Below are positions 46,063 to 54,732 of a DNA stretch of 64,000 nt, in pieces. The DNA is from Paraburkholderia antibiotica (GTDB taxonomy: Bacteria; Pseudomonadota; Gammaproteobacteria; Burkholderiales; Burkholderiaceae): NCBI RefSeq assembly GCF_012927125.1, contig NZ_JABBFZ010000002.1:1-64000 (forward strand). Direction: 5' to 3'. Numbering within the stretch: the first letter of the stretch is position 1; the number at the start of each line of letters is the position of its first letter. The position numbers were made by a program, and so were the translations under genes. The notes under the pieces were generated by a model. It was given only the letters and a program-made list of their open reading frames with translations. It ran no database searches and was not told the DNA's origin.

Positions 46063-47022
46063 TCAACCGCGCCCTTGCGACAGATACGGCATCGGATCGA
46101 CCGGCTTGCCGTCGCGCCGCAACTCGAAACCGACGGATACGCGCGAGTTGCTTTCGTCGCCCATCTCGGCGATCTGCTGTCCCCTGCGCACGACGTCGCC
46201 CATCTTGACCAGCAGCTTGCGGTTATGCGAGTACGCGGTCAGAAAGTCCTTGTTGTGCTGCACGATGATCAGGCTGCCGTAGCTATTGAGTCCGGTGCCC
46301 GCGTACATCACCTTGCCGTCGGCCGCGGCGCGCACCGGATCGCCCGCCTTGCCGCCGATCTCGATGCCGCGCGTTTCGCCCGGCTGGAACGCTTCGACGA
46401 CGCTGCCTGTCGCGGGCCATGCGAGTGTCACGCTGCTCGCATGCCGGCGGGTTTCCTGCGTGACCTGACGAGTCTCGGCGGCATCGGCAACTGGTGTTGT
46501 GGATTGCGTCGAGGTTTGTGTTGAGGCTTGTGTTGCGGTTTGCGTCGCAAGCTGCGCCGACACCTGCGTGGCGGCTTGCGCCTTCGCTGCTGCCGCCGCC
46601 GCATTCGCCTGCCTGACTGCCCGCACCGTTTCCGGCGACGCGACGTGCAGCACCTGCCCCGGCTTCAGCCGCGCCGATGCCTTCAGCCCGTTCCATGCCT
46701 GCAACTGCTTGACGCTGCAGTGATGATGCTGCGCGACGCGCGCGAGCGTGTCGCCGCGCCTGACGCGATAAACGAGCGGCGGCGCTTTCTTCAGCGACGC
46801 GGTGTCGTCGGTGTCCATCGTCAACGGCGCGGCGTTCGCCATCGGGCCGACGCCGGCCGCCGCATTTGCCCCATTCGCCGCCATCGCGCCGGATGCCGCC
46901 GACGCGGAGGCCGCGCCGTTCTGCGCGTTCTGCTGCCCGACGTTCGCACAACCGCTCACCGCCAACGCCACCCACACGCCGGCGACACTGGCCACTATCG
47001 TTCTGTCGAAACGTTTTCTCAT
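46063..47022 (-). CDS. LysM and M23 peptidase-domain lipoprotein (NlpD-like)
   Basis: A 319-residue envelope protein. Lipobox VSGC (Cys about residue 25), an Ala/Asn-rich spacer, a LysM domain (about 83-127: YRVRRGDTLARVAQHHHCSV), a Gln/Thr-rich linker, then an M23 peptidase domain (about 200-315). The M23 domain keeps the fold but key zinc ligands look incomplete (for example IIVQHNKDFLTAYSHNR is present while the first HxxxD site reads GIEIGGKAGDPV), as in NlpD-type amidase activators. Start 47022 has AGGAG upstream. Confidence 0.85.
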   Translation of the reverse strand: MRKRFDRTIVASVAGVWVALAVSGCANVGQQNAQNGAASASAASGAMAANGANAAAGVGPMANAAPLTMDTDDTASLKKAPPLVYRVRRGDTLARVAQHHHCSVKQLQAWNGLKASARLKPGQVLHVASPETVRAVRQANAAAAAAKAQAATQVSAQLATQTATQASTQTSTQSTTPVADAAETRQVTQETRRHASSVTLAWPATGSVVEAFQPGETRGIEIGGKAGDPVRAAADGKVMYAGTGLNSYGSLIIVQHNKDFLTAYSHNRKLLVKMGDVVRRGQQIAEMGDESNSRVSVGFELRRDGKPVDPMPYLSQGRG

Positions 47023-47553
47023 GCTGTTCGACTCCTGCTTTATGGATGCGCGAGCCGGATGCCGCGATGTCGCGGGTCCCGTGCGCGGTCTTGCGCCGCG
47101 CGAGCGTTCCCACGACACGGCGAGGCCACCTTGTATGGCGCTCATCCCGCTCATCCGTTACCCGGGCGACCCCTCTCCGGTCTTTCGCGTAGCGCGTCGA
47201 GGTTCGCTGTCCCGTGCATTAAAACGGCACAACAACCTGACAACGTCGGCGAAAAGATCGGATCGCGACTAGACCGCCGATCAAAAATGCTGGCGGGATT
47301 GTAAAGTGCCTTTTAATAAAAACGCGTCGCTTCACACACTCTGATACACATATATCGGCTTGTAACGGTTTTTCCTTTAGGCTCAACGACATGCAGTGCA
47401 TTCTGAAACAAATTTAGCCGTTCAAATCGCGCGTTGCGCGGCCATATAAATCAAGGAGTTACAGAGAAGTTCGGAACGGGGAAATTGTCGAAATTAGTGC
47501 GGGCGGCCGGGAATGACATGCCAGCCGCCAGGTCGACGAGGCTCCGCTCAAAA
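47023..47553. other. gene-free stretch upstream of the NlpD-like gene
   Basis: About 530 bases with no convincing gene. The portion around 47300-47400 is AT-richer and should contain the promoter of the lipoprotein gene. It also marks the boundary with the accessory island to the right. Confidence 0.45.
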
Positions 47554-47583
47554 GAAAAAAGCCCGCATCTGCGGGCCTTTTTC
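47554..47583. terminator. bidirectional rho-independent terminator
   Basis: AAAAAAGCCCGC-ATCT-GCGGGCCTTTTT: a six-pair GC stem with A's before and T's after. It lies 83 bases past the end of the minus-strand immunity candidate and should end the hcp/toxin operon. Confidence 0.88.
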
Positions 47584-47665
47584 GGGAAGCTCACTACTTA
47601 AGCAGCCTTCAACCGGGTGTTCGGAGAAATCGCATCCTGCTTCGTTGCAGAAGACCGCCAACGGT

Positions 47666-47947
47666 TCAGTTTCGTGCCGCGTCGCCCCGGCGCTTTGTCC
47701 CGTAGTCCCGCCATAGCCTCACGATCGCCACGTAAGCCACTGCCGACACGAACAGTGCAATAGGCACCCAAACCCAAAAATACAAATCTTCTGGGTCACG
47801 GATGCCTAGCCAGCGCGAAGCACGCCACCACATCACCGATTGGCTTTCCGGCATCGGCCACGGATAAGTGTGGACATAGCGCAAGGCGAGATAGAACAGG
47901 CCGCAAAACAACGTGACCTTGAACAGCCTACGGGCAAGTGTTGCCAT
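47666..47947 (-). CDS. two-helix membrane protein, candidate immunity protein
   Basis: A 93-residue protein with two predicted membrane helices (KVTLFCGLFYLALRYVHTYP and LYFWVWVPIALFVSAVAYVA) and a basic tail. Its ATG lies 20 bases inside the end of the DUF2778 gene, with GAGGT eight bases before it, so it is translationally coupled to a putative cell-wall toxin. This position and membrane topology suggest an immunity protein (inference only; no family recognised). Confidence 0.7.
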   Translation of the reverse strand: MATLARRLFKVTLFCGLFYLALRYVHTYPWPMPESQSVMWWRASRWLGIRDPEDLYFWVWVPIALFVSAVAYVAIVRLWRDYGTKRRGDAARN

Positions 47948-48446
47948 ACGTGATGACCTCAATGGTTCCGTATGCCTGAAGCCCTGAGTGGCGGGCGGGA
48001 ATGGTCACCGTGTGCAGCAGCGAGTTGCGGATTCTCATGAAATCGGTATGGCTTGGCAGGGTGATACAGCCGAGCGAAATACCCTGCCCGCCTGCTGGAT
48101 GCAATCGGAACTGCCCGCGCTTGACACCATTAATCCATGTCCAATCATCAATCGCACCATCGTCACGATAGAGCGCGAACCACTCACGGTGATTCGATGG
48201 CTTGCCGAACATTGAGTTGTAAGTGTCCTTCGCCCACGCATAAGCCTGCGAGCCCGCGCCCCCCGTGGGACGATCCACAATCCAGTATTTACCGGCAGGA
48301 ATCGGACCATCGTTAGGCACCATCGTGCAGCCACCACGATTGCGATACTGATGGTCACCTGAAAACGCGTTGAACGTGCCGATGCCATTGATGGTGAGTG
48401 GTGAGAGCGGCGTGTTGTTCACCAGAAATTTTCCCGTATAAGCCAT
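47928..48446 (-). CDS. DUF2778 (Tlde1-like) peptidoglycan-targeting effector candidate
   Basis: A 172-residue protein of the DUF2778 family, which includes the type VI effector Tlde1 that attacks peptidoglycan tetrapeptides through an L,D-transpeptidase-like site. The catalytic pattern His...Ser-x-Gly-Cys reads RLHPAGGQGISLGCITLPS (about residues 115-133). No signal peptide, in line with delivery by a secretion machine. It starts three bases after an hcp gene and overlaps a small membrane protein. Toxin, carrier and immunity genes in a row is the basis for the effector call. Confidence 0.82.
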   Translation of the reverse strand: MAYTGKFLVNNTPLSPLTINGIGTFNAFSGDHQYRNRGGCTMVPNDGPIPAGKYWIVDRPTGGAGSQAYAWAKDTYNSMFGKPSNHREWFALYRDDGAIDDWTWINGVKRGQFRLHPAGGQGISLGCITLPSHTDFMRIRNSLLHTVTIPARHSGLQAYGTIEVITYGNTCP

Positions 48447-48449
48447 ATA

Positions 48450-48847
48450 TCACGCCCCCGTTTCACCGCGCTCATTCCGCGAGTCGGTGTATTTGATATT
48501 GCCATCGAGGTAATGCCACGTTATGCGGTCATACATCATGGAGACCGGTTCAACGTGATTGAGTGCAGATGCCTGCGCGAGTTTCGTGTTTGTCATGTCG
48601 GGATTTATGCCACAAATCTTCACGCCTTCGAGCGTCATCACGAAATATGACTTTCCTTTTTTCTCGGCAGACCGCAGCGTTCGACGCTTCGCCACGGCTT
48701 TATAAAGATAAGGGGTTGCCGAATCAAACTCCTTTTCGAACGACACGGGCGAGTGCGAACGCGCACCTGTGATCTTGCCGTTGACCGCATCAACAGGGAG
48801 ATTTACATCGTGGCCTCTTTGATCCACATATATGCAGGAATTGGCAT
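48450..48847 (-). pseudogene. hcp: hcp (TssD) gene with disrupted N-terminus
   Basis: Most of a type VI secretion tube protein: GKITGARSHSPVSFEKEFDS, ATPYLYKAVAKRRTLRSAE and YDRITWHYLDGNIKYTDSRN all match Hcp. A GTG-started frame (48450-48827) gives 125 residues, about 35 short. An Hcp-like N-terminus, MPIPAYMWIK, starts at an ATG at 48847 but in another frame, running into a stop at 48803-48805. The usual segment with DDGGADIKGSV is missing, and the loop after LRSAE is also shortened. Either a decayed gene or a minimal Hcp made from the GTG. Confidence 0.75.
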
Positions 48848-49037
48848 TCCTTTAACGCTCTCTTGTAATTGATGCCATTCGCATATTCTCAATATTATTC
48901 AGTCTAGCTACGCAATTTGAGAATAGCCTCGCTTTTTACATGAGTCCCACATAATCGTGCAAGCACGATGCGACGCCATTTTGTCCATTTGCCCGGCATC
49001 TGACAGTCCTTTGAAAAATCGGTGGAAATGGGAACGT
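48848..49037. other. lower-GC spacer upstream of hcp
   Basis: About 190 bases with reduced GC; should carry the promoter of the hcp operon. No recognisable gene. Confidence 0.4.
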
Positions 49038-49450
49038 TTATCGGGTGACGCCAAGAAAATCCATCATCGCTCCTGCATTGCGCTGAGCGATGTCGTGGTA
49101 GCCGTTGTTGAACAGGACATGCGTGCGCGTCGCGCCCGTACGCACGTCGATTGCTGTCGGCAGCCGGTTCAGGTCCGGCACGCTGGGCAGTATCAGCACG
49201 TCGGGAAATGTAATTAACGGTATTCCCGTAAGCAGAGAAAAAGCCTTCCGGGTTAGCCGAGGGCTGAATGTTCATCAGACCTTTAATTTAGCCGGGCACC
49301 CCGTAATCTTGTGTCGCCAAACGGCAAGTAATCCGTTCACTCTTCCAGTGCCCTTCAGAACGTTCAAGTAGTTGTCCCAAAAAAGTGCCAGATCATGTGG
49401 CACACTAAGCGCCGGTAACTCTCGACCAAAGTCGCCGGCATGAACTCATC
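49038..49450 (-). pseudogene. possible decayed coding frame broken by two stops
   Basis: One minus-strand frame reads as plausible protein over about 135 codons, but is broken near 49270 by two adjacent TGA codons. Upstream part: VPHDLALFWDNYLNVLKGTG ... RHKITGCPAKLKV. Downstream part: TGIPLITFPDVLILPSVPDL ... NNGYHDIAQRNAGAMMDFLG, ending GVTR. No start codon fits either half. I do not recognise the family; the location beside hcp and a toxin candidate suggests remnant accessory DNA. Confidence 0.35.
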
Positions 49451-49482
49451 GCTCAACCACTAACTCAACTAATGGACGATTT

Positions 49483-50382
49483 GTGAACATATATCAATAC
49501 GCAATAGCTTTTCTTGTTGTAGTCATTCCTGCGGCTCTCTGCGGTGAGTACGCCAAGGCTAAGGGAAGAAGCGGTAGTCGATGGACCATCTTCACATTCC
49601 TTCTCTCAGCATTTGTAATTTTCCCAATCCTGTTCTTTGTCAGCGATCGGGGCGACTCAGAAAATTCGGACAAACGCCGCAAGACCCGAATTAAACTCGG
49701 AAGTGCCATCATTCTTTTCCTGTGCCTCATCGGCGCGGCTATAAAAACCAGCATCCCCGGCGAAGAAGGCGGCTCGGATCAAACTGCAAAGACGAGCACC
49801 AACTCGTCGGCCGACGTCGCAGACAAGTCCTCTGACGCTGATAGTCAACCTGCTACAACAAACGTGGCAGCACTGCTAACTAGTGGCTCCACTTTCAAAC
49901 CCGGCTCCTATGCCAAGGGGATCATCCCAAAGGGGGAATATATTTTTGTCAGCAAAGATGGTGGATATTTCAGCGAAGAGTTGAACGGCCAGATCATTGA
50001 TAACGAGAATTTCCCATCGTTCGGGTATGTGTATGTGCATGGCATTGGCGATATCAAAAACGATGGCTACCTGATATCGCCGAGTGCAGTCCAAAAAATT
50101 GGCTACGTAGGTGCATTAGACGTGTATCAAGCAATGAACCGTCAGACCGGATACAACTTCTCTGGAACGTACAAAGTCGGCGTCGACATTCCCGCTGGTA
50201 GATACACGTTGGAGAGTGCCGGGGATGCTTATATAGCCGTCGTTACAGGCCCCCTTGGTAAAGGAGAAATTGTCTGGAATGACAATTTCAATGGAAGCAG
50301 GACAGCAAATTTGTCCATCGGACAATATCTTCAAGTGAGTAACGCATCCATCGCCGCCGTCTCAGCATCGGCCAATCGCTAA
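49483..50382 (+). CDS. membrane-anchored hypothetical protein with two similar beta-rich domains
   Basis: A 299-residue protein with three hydrophobic segments near the N-terminus (about 5-22, 33-53, 70-88), a Ser/Thr/Asp-rich linker and two beta-rich segments that look alike: GSYAKGIIPKGEYIFVSKDG (about 140-215) and GTYKVGVDIPAGRYTLESAG (about 225-290). The G-Y-x-V-G-x-D-I-P-A-G-x-Y pattern is known from secreted domains in Gram-positive bacteria. Base composition is clearly lower in GC than the chromosome around it, a sign of transfer. Function unknown. Confidence 0.75.
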   Translation: MNIYQYAIAFLVVVIPAALCGEYAKAKGRSGSRWTIFTFLLSAFVIFPILFFVSDRGDSENSDKRRKTRIKLGSAIILFLCLIGAAIKTSIPGEEGGSDQTAKTSTNSSADVADKSSDADSQPATTNVAALLTSGSTFKPGSYAKGIIPKGEYIFVSKDGGYFSEELNGQIIDNENFPSFGYVYVHGIGDIKNDGYLISPSAVQKIGYVGALDVYQAMNRQTGYNFSGTYKVGVDIPAGRYTLESAGDAYIAVVTGPLGKGEIVWNDNFNGSRTANLSIGQYLQVSNASIAAVSASANR

Positions 50383-50573
50383 GACGAAACAGTCGACAAC
50401 GACAGCGCAGTTGCGATGTTGTCAAACGCGTCGCCATTGCGACGCACATGAACCAATTACGCGCATTGATACCGCGCGGTTGTGTGCGTCCTATGTCACC
50501 GGAATCGCGCTGCTCATCATCAGCGAGTTCCGGCTTCCGCCGCCGATCTCACGCCACGTAGTGCGCGCCCGAC

Positions 50574-51752
50574 CTAAAACTTATGCCGGATCGCCGCGCG
50601 CACCACGACCTGCTTCGACGTCGACGACGGCGACTGCGTGCCGGGGATAAACGCGTAATCGAGAATCGACAAGGTCGAGTCGCCGGTGACCTGCTGATAA
50701 GCGCCCTGCAGATAGACGTCGGTGCGCTTGGACAGGTTGTAGTCGGCCATCAGACCGAACGTATGAATGCGCGGCTTCACGCCGCCGTTCGACGCGTCGT
50801 AGGTCTCCATCGTGTACACGTACTGCGCGCCGACGAACAGCATCGGCGAGATCTGATACTTGCCGTTGATCTCGAAGTTCTGATACTTCAGCGAGTTCAG
50901 CAACACACCCTGCGGTGTGCTCGGCACGAGCGGCACCGGCGGCTCGATGCCGAGATAACCGTTGGCGGTCGGCTGCAGATAATTCGAGTTGCTATAGACG
51001 AAACCGGCGGTCGCCGGCCCGAACGTATACGTGATGCCGCCGCCGAACACGCGCAGCCGGGTCGCGATGAAGCCGGCGTCGTTGGCGGTGATCGCGCCGT
51101 TCGAGCCGTTGCCCGGATTGTCGGCCTGCAGATAGGCCGCGGCGACCAGCAGGCCCCCGTACGTATACTGCCCGCCGAAGCTGTACGCGCGATTGTTCGC
51201 GAAGCCAGTATCGTTGCTGAAGCTGTAGGTGCCCCCGAACTGGAAGCCCGAGATCGACGGGCTCGTGTATTTGACCGTGTTGTCGAGGCGGAAGGTGTTG
51301 TCGGTGTTGTCGTTGTCGTACGGATGCGAAAACAGCGCGCCGCCCCAGTTGCCGTTGGCGGTGGTCTGCGCAAGATAGTCGACGACCGAATCGTATTGCC
51401 GGCCGAACGTCAGCGTGCCGTACGGTTGCGAACTGAGACCGACGAACGCCTGGCGGCCGAACATCCGCCCGCCCTGGCCGAGCCGCCCGGAACTCAGATC
51501 GAAACCGCTTTCGAGCTGGAAGATCGCCTTGAGGCCGCCGCCGAGTTCTTCCGCGCCTTTGAGGCCCCAGCGGCTGCCCTGCGCGAAACCGCTCGCGAGT
51601 TCGTAGACATGCCCGCGACCGACGTTATTGGTGTAGTTGATACCTTCGTCGATCACCCCATACAGCGTGACGCTCGTCTGCGCGCGCGCAGGCACGACGA
51701 AGGCGGTAGACGCAGCAACGGAGACAGCCAGCGCGAACACTTGCTTGTTCAT
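50574..51752 (-). CDS. Gram-negative general porin (OmpC-like, Burkholderia type)
   Basis: A 392-residue outer-membrane porin. Signal peptide MNKQVFALAVSVAASTAFVV (cleavage near ARAQT), then SVTLYGVIDEGINYTNN, the GSRWGLKGAEELGGGLKAIF segment, FGRQAFVGL and the terminal strand ending in phenylalanine (VVRAAIRHKF), needed for outer-membrane assembly. Start at 51752 places the signal at the N-terminus. Passive uptake of small solutes. Stand-alone gene. Confidence 0.95.
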   Translation of the reverse strand: MNKQVFALAVSVAASTAFVVPARAQTSVTLYGVIDEGINYTNNVGRGHVYELASGFAQGSRWGLKGAEELGGGLKAIFQLESGFDLSSGRLGQGGRMFGRQAFVGLSSQPYGTLTFGRQYDSVVDYLAQTTANGNWGGALFSHPYDNDNTDNTFRLDNTVKYTSPSISGFQFGGTYSFSNDTGFANNRAYSFGGQYTYGGLLVAAAYLQADNPGNGSNGAITANDAGFIATRLRVFGGGITYTFGPATAGFVYSNSNYLQPTANGYLGIEPPVPLVPSTPQGVLLNSLKYQNFEINGKYQISPMLFVGAQYVYTMETYDASNGGVKPRIHTFGLMADYNLSKRTDVYLQGAYQQVTGDSTLSILDYAFIPGTQSPSSTSKQVVVRAAIRHKF

Positions 51753-52296
51753 GATGATCTCCCTGCACCTCGAGTAATGGGACAACTCGATCTGGCCGCC
51801 TTGTTCTTGCTACTGCTTTTTCGTCACTTTTCGGCAGTTCTGAAGACTGCTTCGTCGACGCGATGCGTTTCGGAAATCGTCACACGAGCGCGGGCGGCCG
51901 TCCATGAGAGGATGTGCCAACTGTTGAGAATGTTGCTAATTCTCCACTGCGCGCGACTTCCCCTTTTTTCGAAATGCGGCTTCGGGTAGATGCGGATAAG
52001 CGCGGGCAAGCGACGGCCGCCCCTGCGCGGCTCCCAGCGCGCTTGTCATGGAAAGAAATATAATCGAGCCCTTTTGCTGCGATGCAACGGAACTCCTTGC
52101 CGTGGCAAGGGTCATCTTTACAACCCGCTGACGCCGCGCGCTATCGAGCCGGCCGGTCGCGGCAAAGCGGATCGCGGACGATGCCGGCATGGATCGCCTT
52201 CCCGCCGCCGTACCCAATTCCATTTATAAAGCCTTGTGAGACGCCCGCCGCGCTGGATCAGCGCGCCGTCGTACGGGGCTGCTTTTGACGCTAACA
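51753..52296. other. gene-free divergent region between porin and opgC genes
   Basis: About 540 bases. The part next to the porin gene is AT-richer and should contain its promoter. CCTTGCCGTGGCAAGG (about 52094-52109) is a short palindrome. No gene or RNA recognised. Confidence 0.45.
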
Positions 52297-53406
52297 ATGC
52301 CAAAGTCTTCGTCCCGTCTGATCGAACTCGACTTTTTTCGCGGCCTGGTCCTATTGATCATCGTCGTCGATCACATCGGCGGCAGCATTTTGTCGCGCGT
52401 CACGCTGCATGCGTACGCGCTGTGCGACGCCGCCGAAGTGTTCGTGTTCCTCGGCGGCTTCGCGACCGCCACCGCCTACGCGGCGCTGGCCGAGCGGCGC
52501 AACGAGACGATCGCGCGCAGCCGCTTCCTGCGTCGCTCGTTCGAGATCTACCGCGCGTTTCTCGTCACCGCCGGGCTGATGCTGCTGGTCAGCGCGGTGC
52601 TGACCGCGTTCAGCATCGACGGGCCGAACCTCGCCACCACCGACCTCGACGATCTGCTCGACACGCCGCTCGCCGCGCTGCGCGACATCGTGCTGCTGCG
52701 CCGCCAGCCGTATCTCGCGTCGGTGCTGCCGATGTACGCATTCTTCGCGCTGCTGGTGCCGGCGATCCTTCCGCTCGCGCGCCGCCAGCCGTGGCTGCTG
52801 CTGGCCGGCAGCGTCGCGCTGTGGGCCGGCGCGCCGACAATCGGCAAGTACCTGCCCGCCGCACCCGACATGCACTGGGACTTCAACCCGTTCGCGTGGC
52901 AGTTGCTGTTCGTACTCGGCGTGCTCGCGCGCTGCCAGCCGGTCTATCAGCGCGTCAGCGCGCACCGGCTCGGCTGGCTCGTCAGCGTGCTCGCGTTCGC
53001 GGTGGTCGCGGGCGCCGCGTATTACAAGCTGGTCCTGATGCATGCACCGCTGCCCGGGGACCTCAAACAGAATCTGTCGTATCTGCGCGCGGGCAACTTC
53101 CTCGCGATCGCATGGCTCGTCGCGAATCTGATCCAGCTCGGCTGGGCGAAGAAGATCGCGCGGCGCTTGCCGTGGATTGGGCTGATCGGGCGTCAGGGTT
53201 TGCTGTGCTTTATCGCCGGCGCGGTGATCTCGCTCGTGATCGACTCGGTGCTCTATGCCGCCACCGATGGTTATCTGAACTATCCGCTCGGCCTGCTCGC
53301 GGACGCGGCGGCAGTCGGCGCGCTGTTCGCGGTCGCGCTCGGCGTGGAGCCGCTCAAACGCTTCGTCGGGCGCTTCACGGGCGGGCGGCTGCGGACGTCC
53401 GCCTGA
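52297..53406 (+). CDS. OpgC-family membrane acyltransferase-like protein
   Basis: A 369-residue integral membrane protein with about ten helices. N-terminal family motif RLIELDFFRGLVLLIIVVDH and AEVFVFLGGFATATAY match the OpgC group, which succinylates osmoregulated periplasmic glucans. Start taken at the ATG MPKSSSRLIE; a TTG four codons upstream is an alternative. A dense repeat array begins 13 bases after its stop. Confidence 0.88.
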   Translation: MPKSSSRLIELDFFRGLVLLIIVVDHIGGSILSRVTLHAYALCDAAEVFVFLGGFATATAYAALAERRNETIARSRFLRRSFEIYRAFLVTAGLMLLVSAVLTAFSIDGPNLATTDLDDLLDTPLAALRDIVLLRRQPYLASVLPMYAFFALLVPAILPLARRQPWLLLAGSVALWAGAPTIGKYLPAAPDMHWDFNPFAWQLLFVLGVLARCQPVYQRVSAHRLGWLVSVLAFAVVAGAAYYKLVLMHAPLPGDLKQNLSYLRAGNFLAIAWLVANLIQLGWAKKIARRLPWIGLIGRQGLLCFIAGAVISLVIDSVLYAATDGYLNYPLGLLADAAAVGALFAVALGVEPLKRFVGRFTGGRLRTSA

Positions 53407-53418
53407 GCGGCTGGGTTT

Positions 53419-53571
53419 GGGCTTCGGGAAGTTTGGGCTTCGGGAAGTTTGGGCTTCGGGAAGTTTGGGCTTCGGGCTTCGGGCTTCGGGCTTCGGGCTT
53501 CGGGCTTCGGGCTTCGGGCTTCGGGCTTCGGGCTTCGGGCTTCGGGCTTCGGGCTTCGGGCTTCGGGCTTC
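53419..53571. repeat. minisatellite: three 16-base units then fifteen 7-base units
   Basis: GGGCTTCGGGAAGTTT occurs three times in tandem (53419-53466), then GGGCTTC fifteen times without error (53467-53571). The heptamer appears to have grown out of the first seven bases of the 16-mer. All six frames stay open across it, so it creates false frames. It lies between the convergent opgC-like and OsmC genes. Confidence 0.97.
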
Positions 53572-53610
53572 TCGCTCCCAGCCGCAAATCCCCGCGCACG
53601 CAAACGCGCG

Positions 53611-54087
53611 TCAGCCCGCCTCCGTCTCCACTACCGGCTCGCACAGAATCGGGAAGTTGACCGAGTTCGCGATATAGCACTTCTCGTGCGCCACGTGATG
53701 CAGATGCGTAGCCAGTTCGACATCGCCGCCCGCGCGAATCACCACGCGCGGGCGCAGCACGATCTCCGAGAAGCGGCCTTGCTGGGCGCTATCGAGCATC
53801 GTGCCTTCGGCTTCGTCGCGATAGTCGAGCACGATGAGACCCGCGTCGGCGCATAGATGCAGATACCAGAGCTTATGGCACGCGCTCGCCGAGGCAACCA
53901 GCAGATCCTCCGGATTCCAGCGGCTCGCGTCGCCGAGAAAGGCCGGGTCCGATGAACCGGGAATGTCGGGCTTGCTGCCCGAAGCAATCACGTGATCGCG
54001 GCCGTAGTCGCGATAGCCGGAGGTGCCGCTGCCGCGGTTGCCGGTCCATTGCACTGATACGTGGTACTTGTGTTCGCCGTGCGCCAT
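53611..54087 (-). CDS. OsmC-family peroxidase/redox protein
   Basis: A 158-residue OsmC/Ohr-fold protein. The two reactive cysteines are in ASASACHKLWYLH and AHEKCYIANSVNFPI. Full length and in normal order. The family reduces organic hydroperoxides with a thiol partner. Its 3' end lies 40 bases from the heptamer array. Confidence 0.92.
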   Translation of the reverse strand: MAHGEHKYHVSVQWTGNRGSGTSGYRDYGRDHVIASGSKPDIPGSSDPAFLGDASRWNPEDLLVASASACHKLWYLHLCADAGLIVLDYRDEAEGTMLDSAQQGRFSEIVLRPRVVIRAGGDVELATHLHHVAHEKCYIANSVNFPILCEPVVETEAG

Positions 54088-54154
54088 CGTCTGCCTCTGT
54101 GTTCTGTCGTCCCATGCTCGGACCGGACCTGCATTCTATACGTGCATCATCGCA

Positions 54155-54535
54155 TCAACGCGTCGGCGCGGGCCGGCCGGTCACGTTCGGCGCGCGCGGA
54201 TCGGGATTCATGTAGAGGGCTGTGCCGTTCGCGCGCATGTTGTTCAGCGCCGGGCCCGAACTGCTCGAATTGCCACCATAGGTCGGATTGACCGATGTGC
54301 CCACGCCCGGCGTCGTGCCGGAGGTAACGCCCGGAGTGGCGCTGGGACCCGCACCGGTCCCGCCACCTGCTGCGCTACCACCCGCCGCCGCCACGCTCCC
54401 GCTGCCATTCGCACCGCCCGACTGGCCGCCCACCATCTGCTGCGCCGCGACCGTTCCCACCGCGCCCATCGACAGCACCGCCACCACCAACATCGTCCGC
54501 ACGATTCCACCCGCTTCTCGCTTCGCCCGCTTCAT
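54155..54535 (-). CDS. small Gly/Ala/Ser-rich exported protein
   Basis: A 126-residue frame: a basic start, a hydrophobic signal (MLVVAVLSMGAVGTVAAQQM), then a low-complexity Gly/Ser/Ala/Pro/Thr body and a Pro/Arg tail. No domain recognised; similar proteins are common in Burkholderiales as predicted secreted proteins. The real start could be the internal Met at the signal peptide. Confidence 0.55.
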   Translation of the reverse strand: MKRAKREAGGIVRTMLVVAVLSMGAVGTVAAQQMVGGQSGGANGSGSVAAAGGSAAGGGTGAGPSATPGVTSGTTPGVGTSVNPTYGGNSSSSGPALNNMRANGTALYMNPDPRAPNVTGRPAPTR

Positions 54536-54732
54536 CGTCCGCCCCCAATCCGTCGACCTGCGTCACCGCCGCGCCCATAGCGGCAGACCATCGCCACCCC
54601 ATCGCCACCTATTCTGAGCCGATCTCCCATGCCCTGCAGCGGCGCTCTGCCAGGCTCCGCACAGACCATGCCCGCGCGCGTTATGATCGATCGTTACGCA
54701 AGGACGCCACAACGGCCGATCGATCGCGCACG

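Noticed and set aside
47219-47401. A 60-residue minus-strand frame upstream of the NlpD-like gene
   Set aside because: No ribosome-binding site, no recognisable motif, and it lies in the likely promoter region.
53419-53571. CRISPR-like array
   Set aside because: Units are 7 and 16 bases, directly adjacent without spacers; it is a minisatellite.
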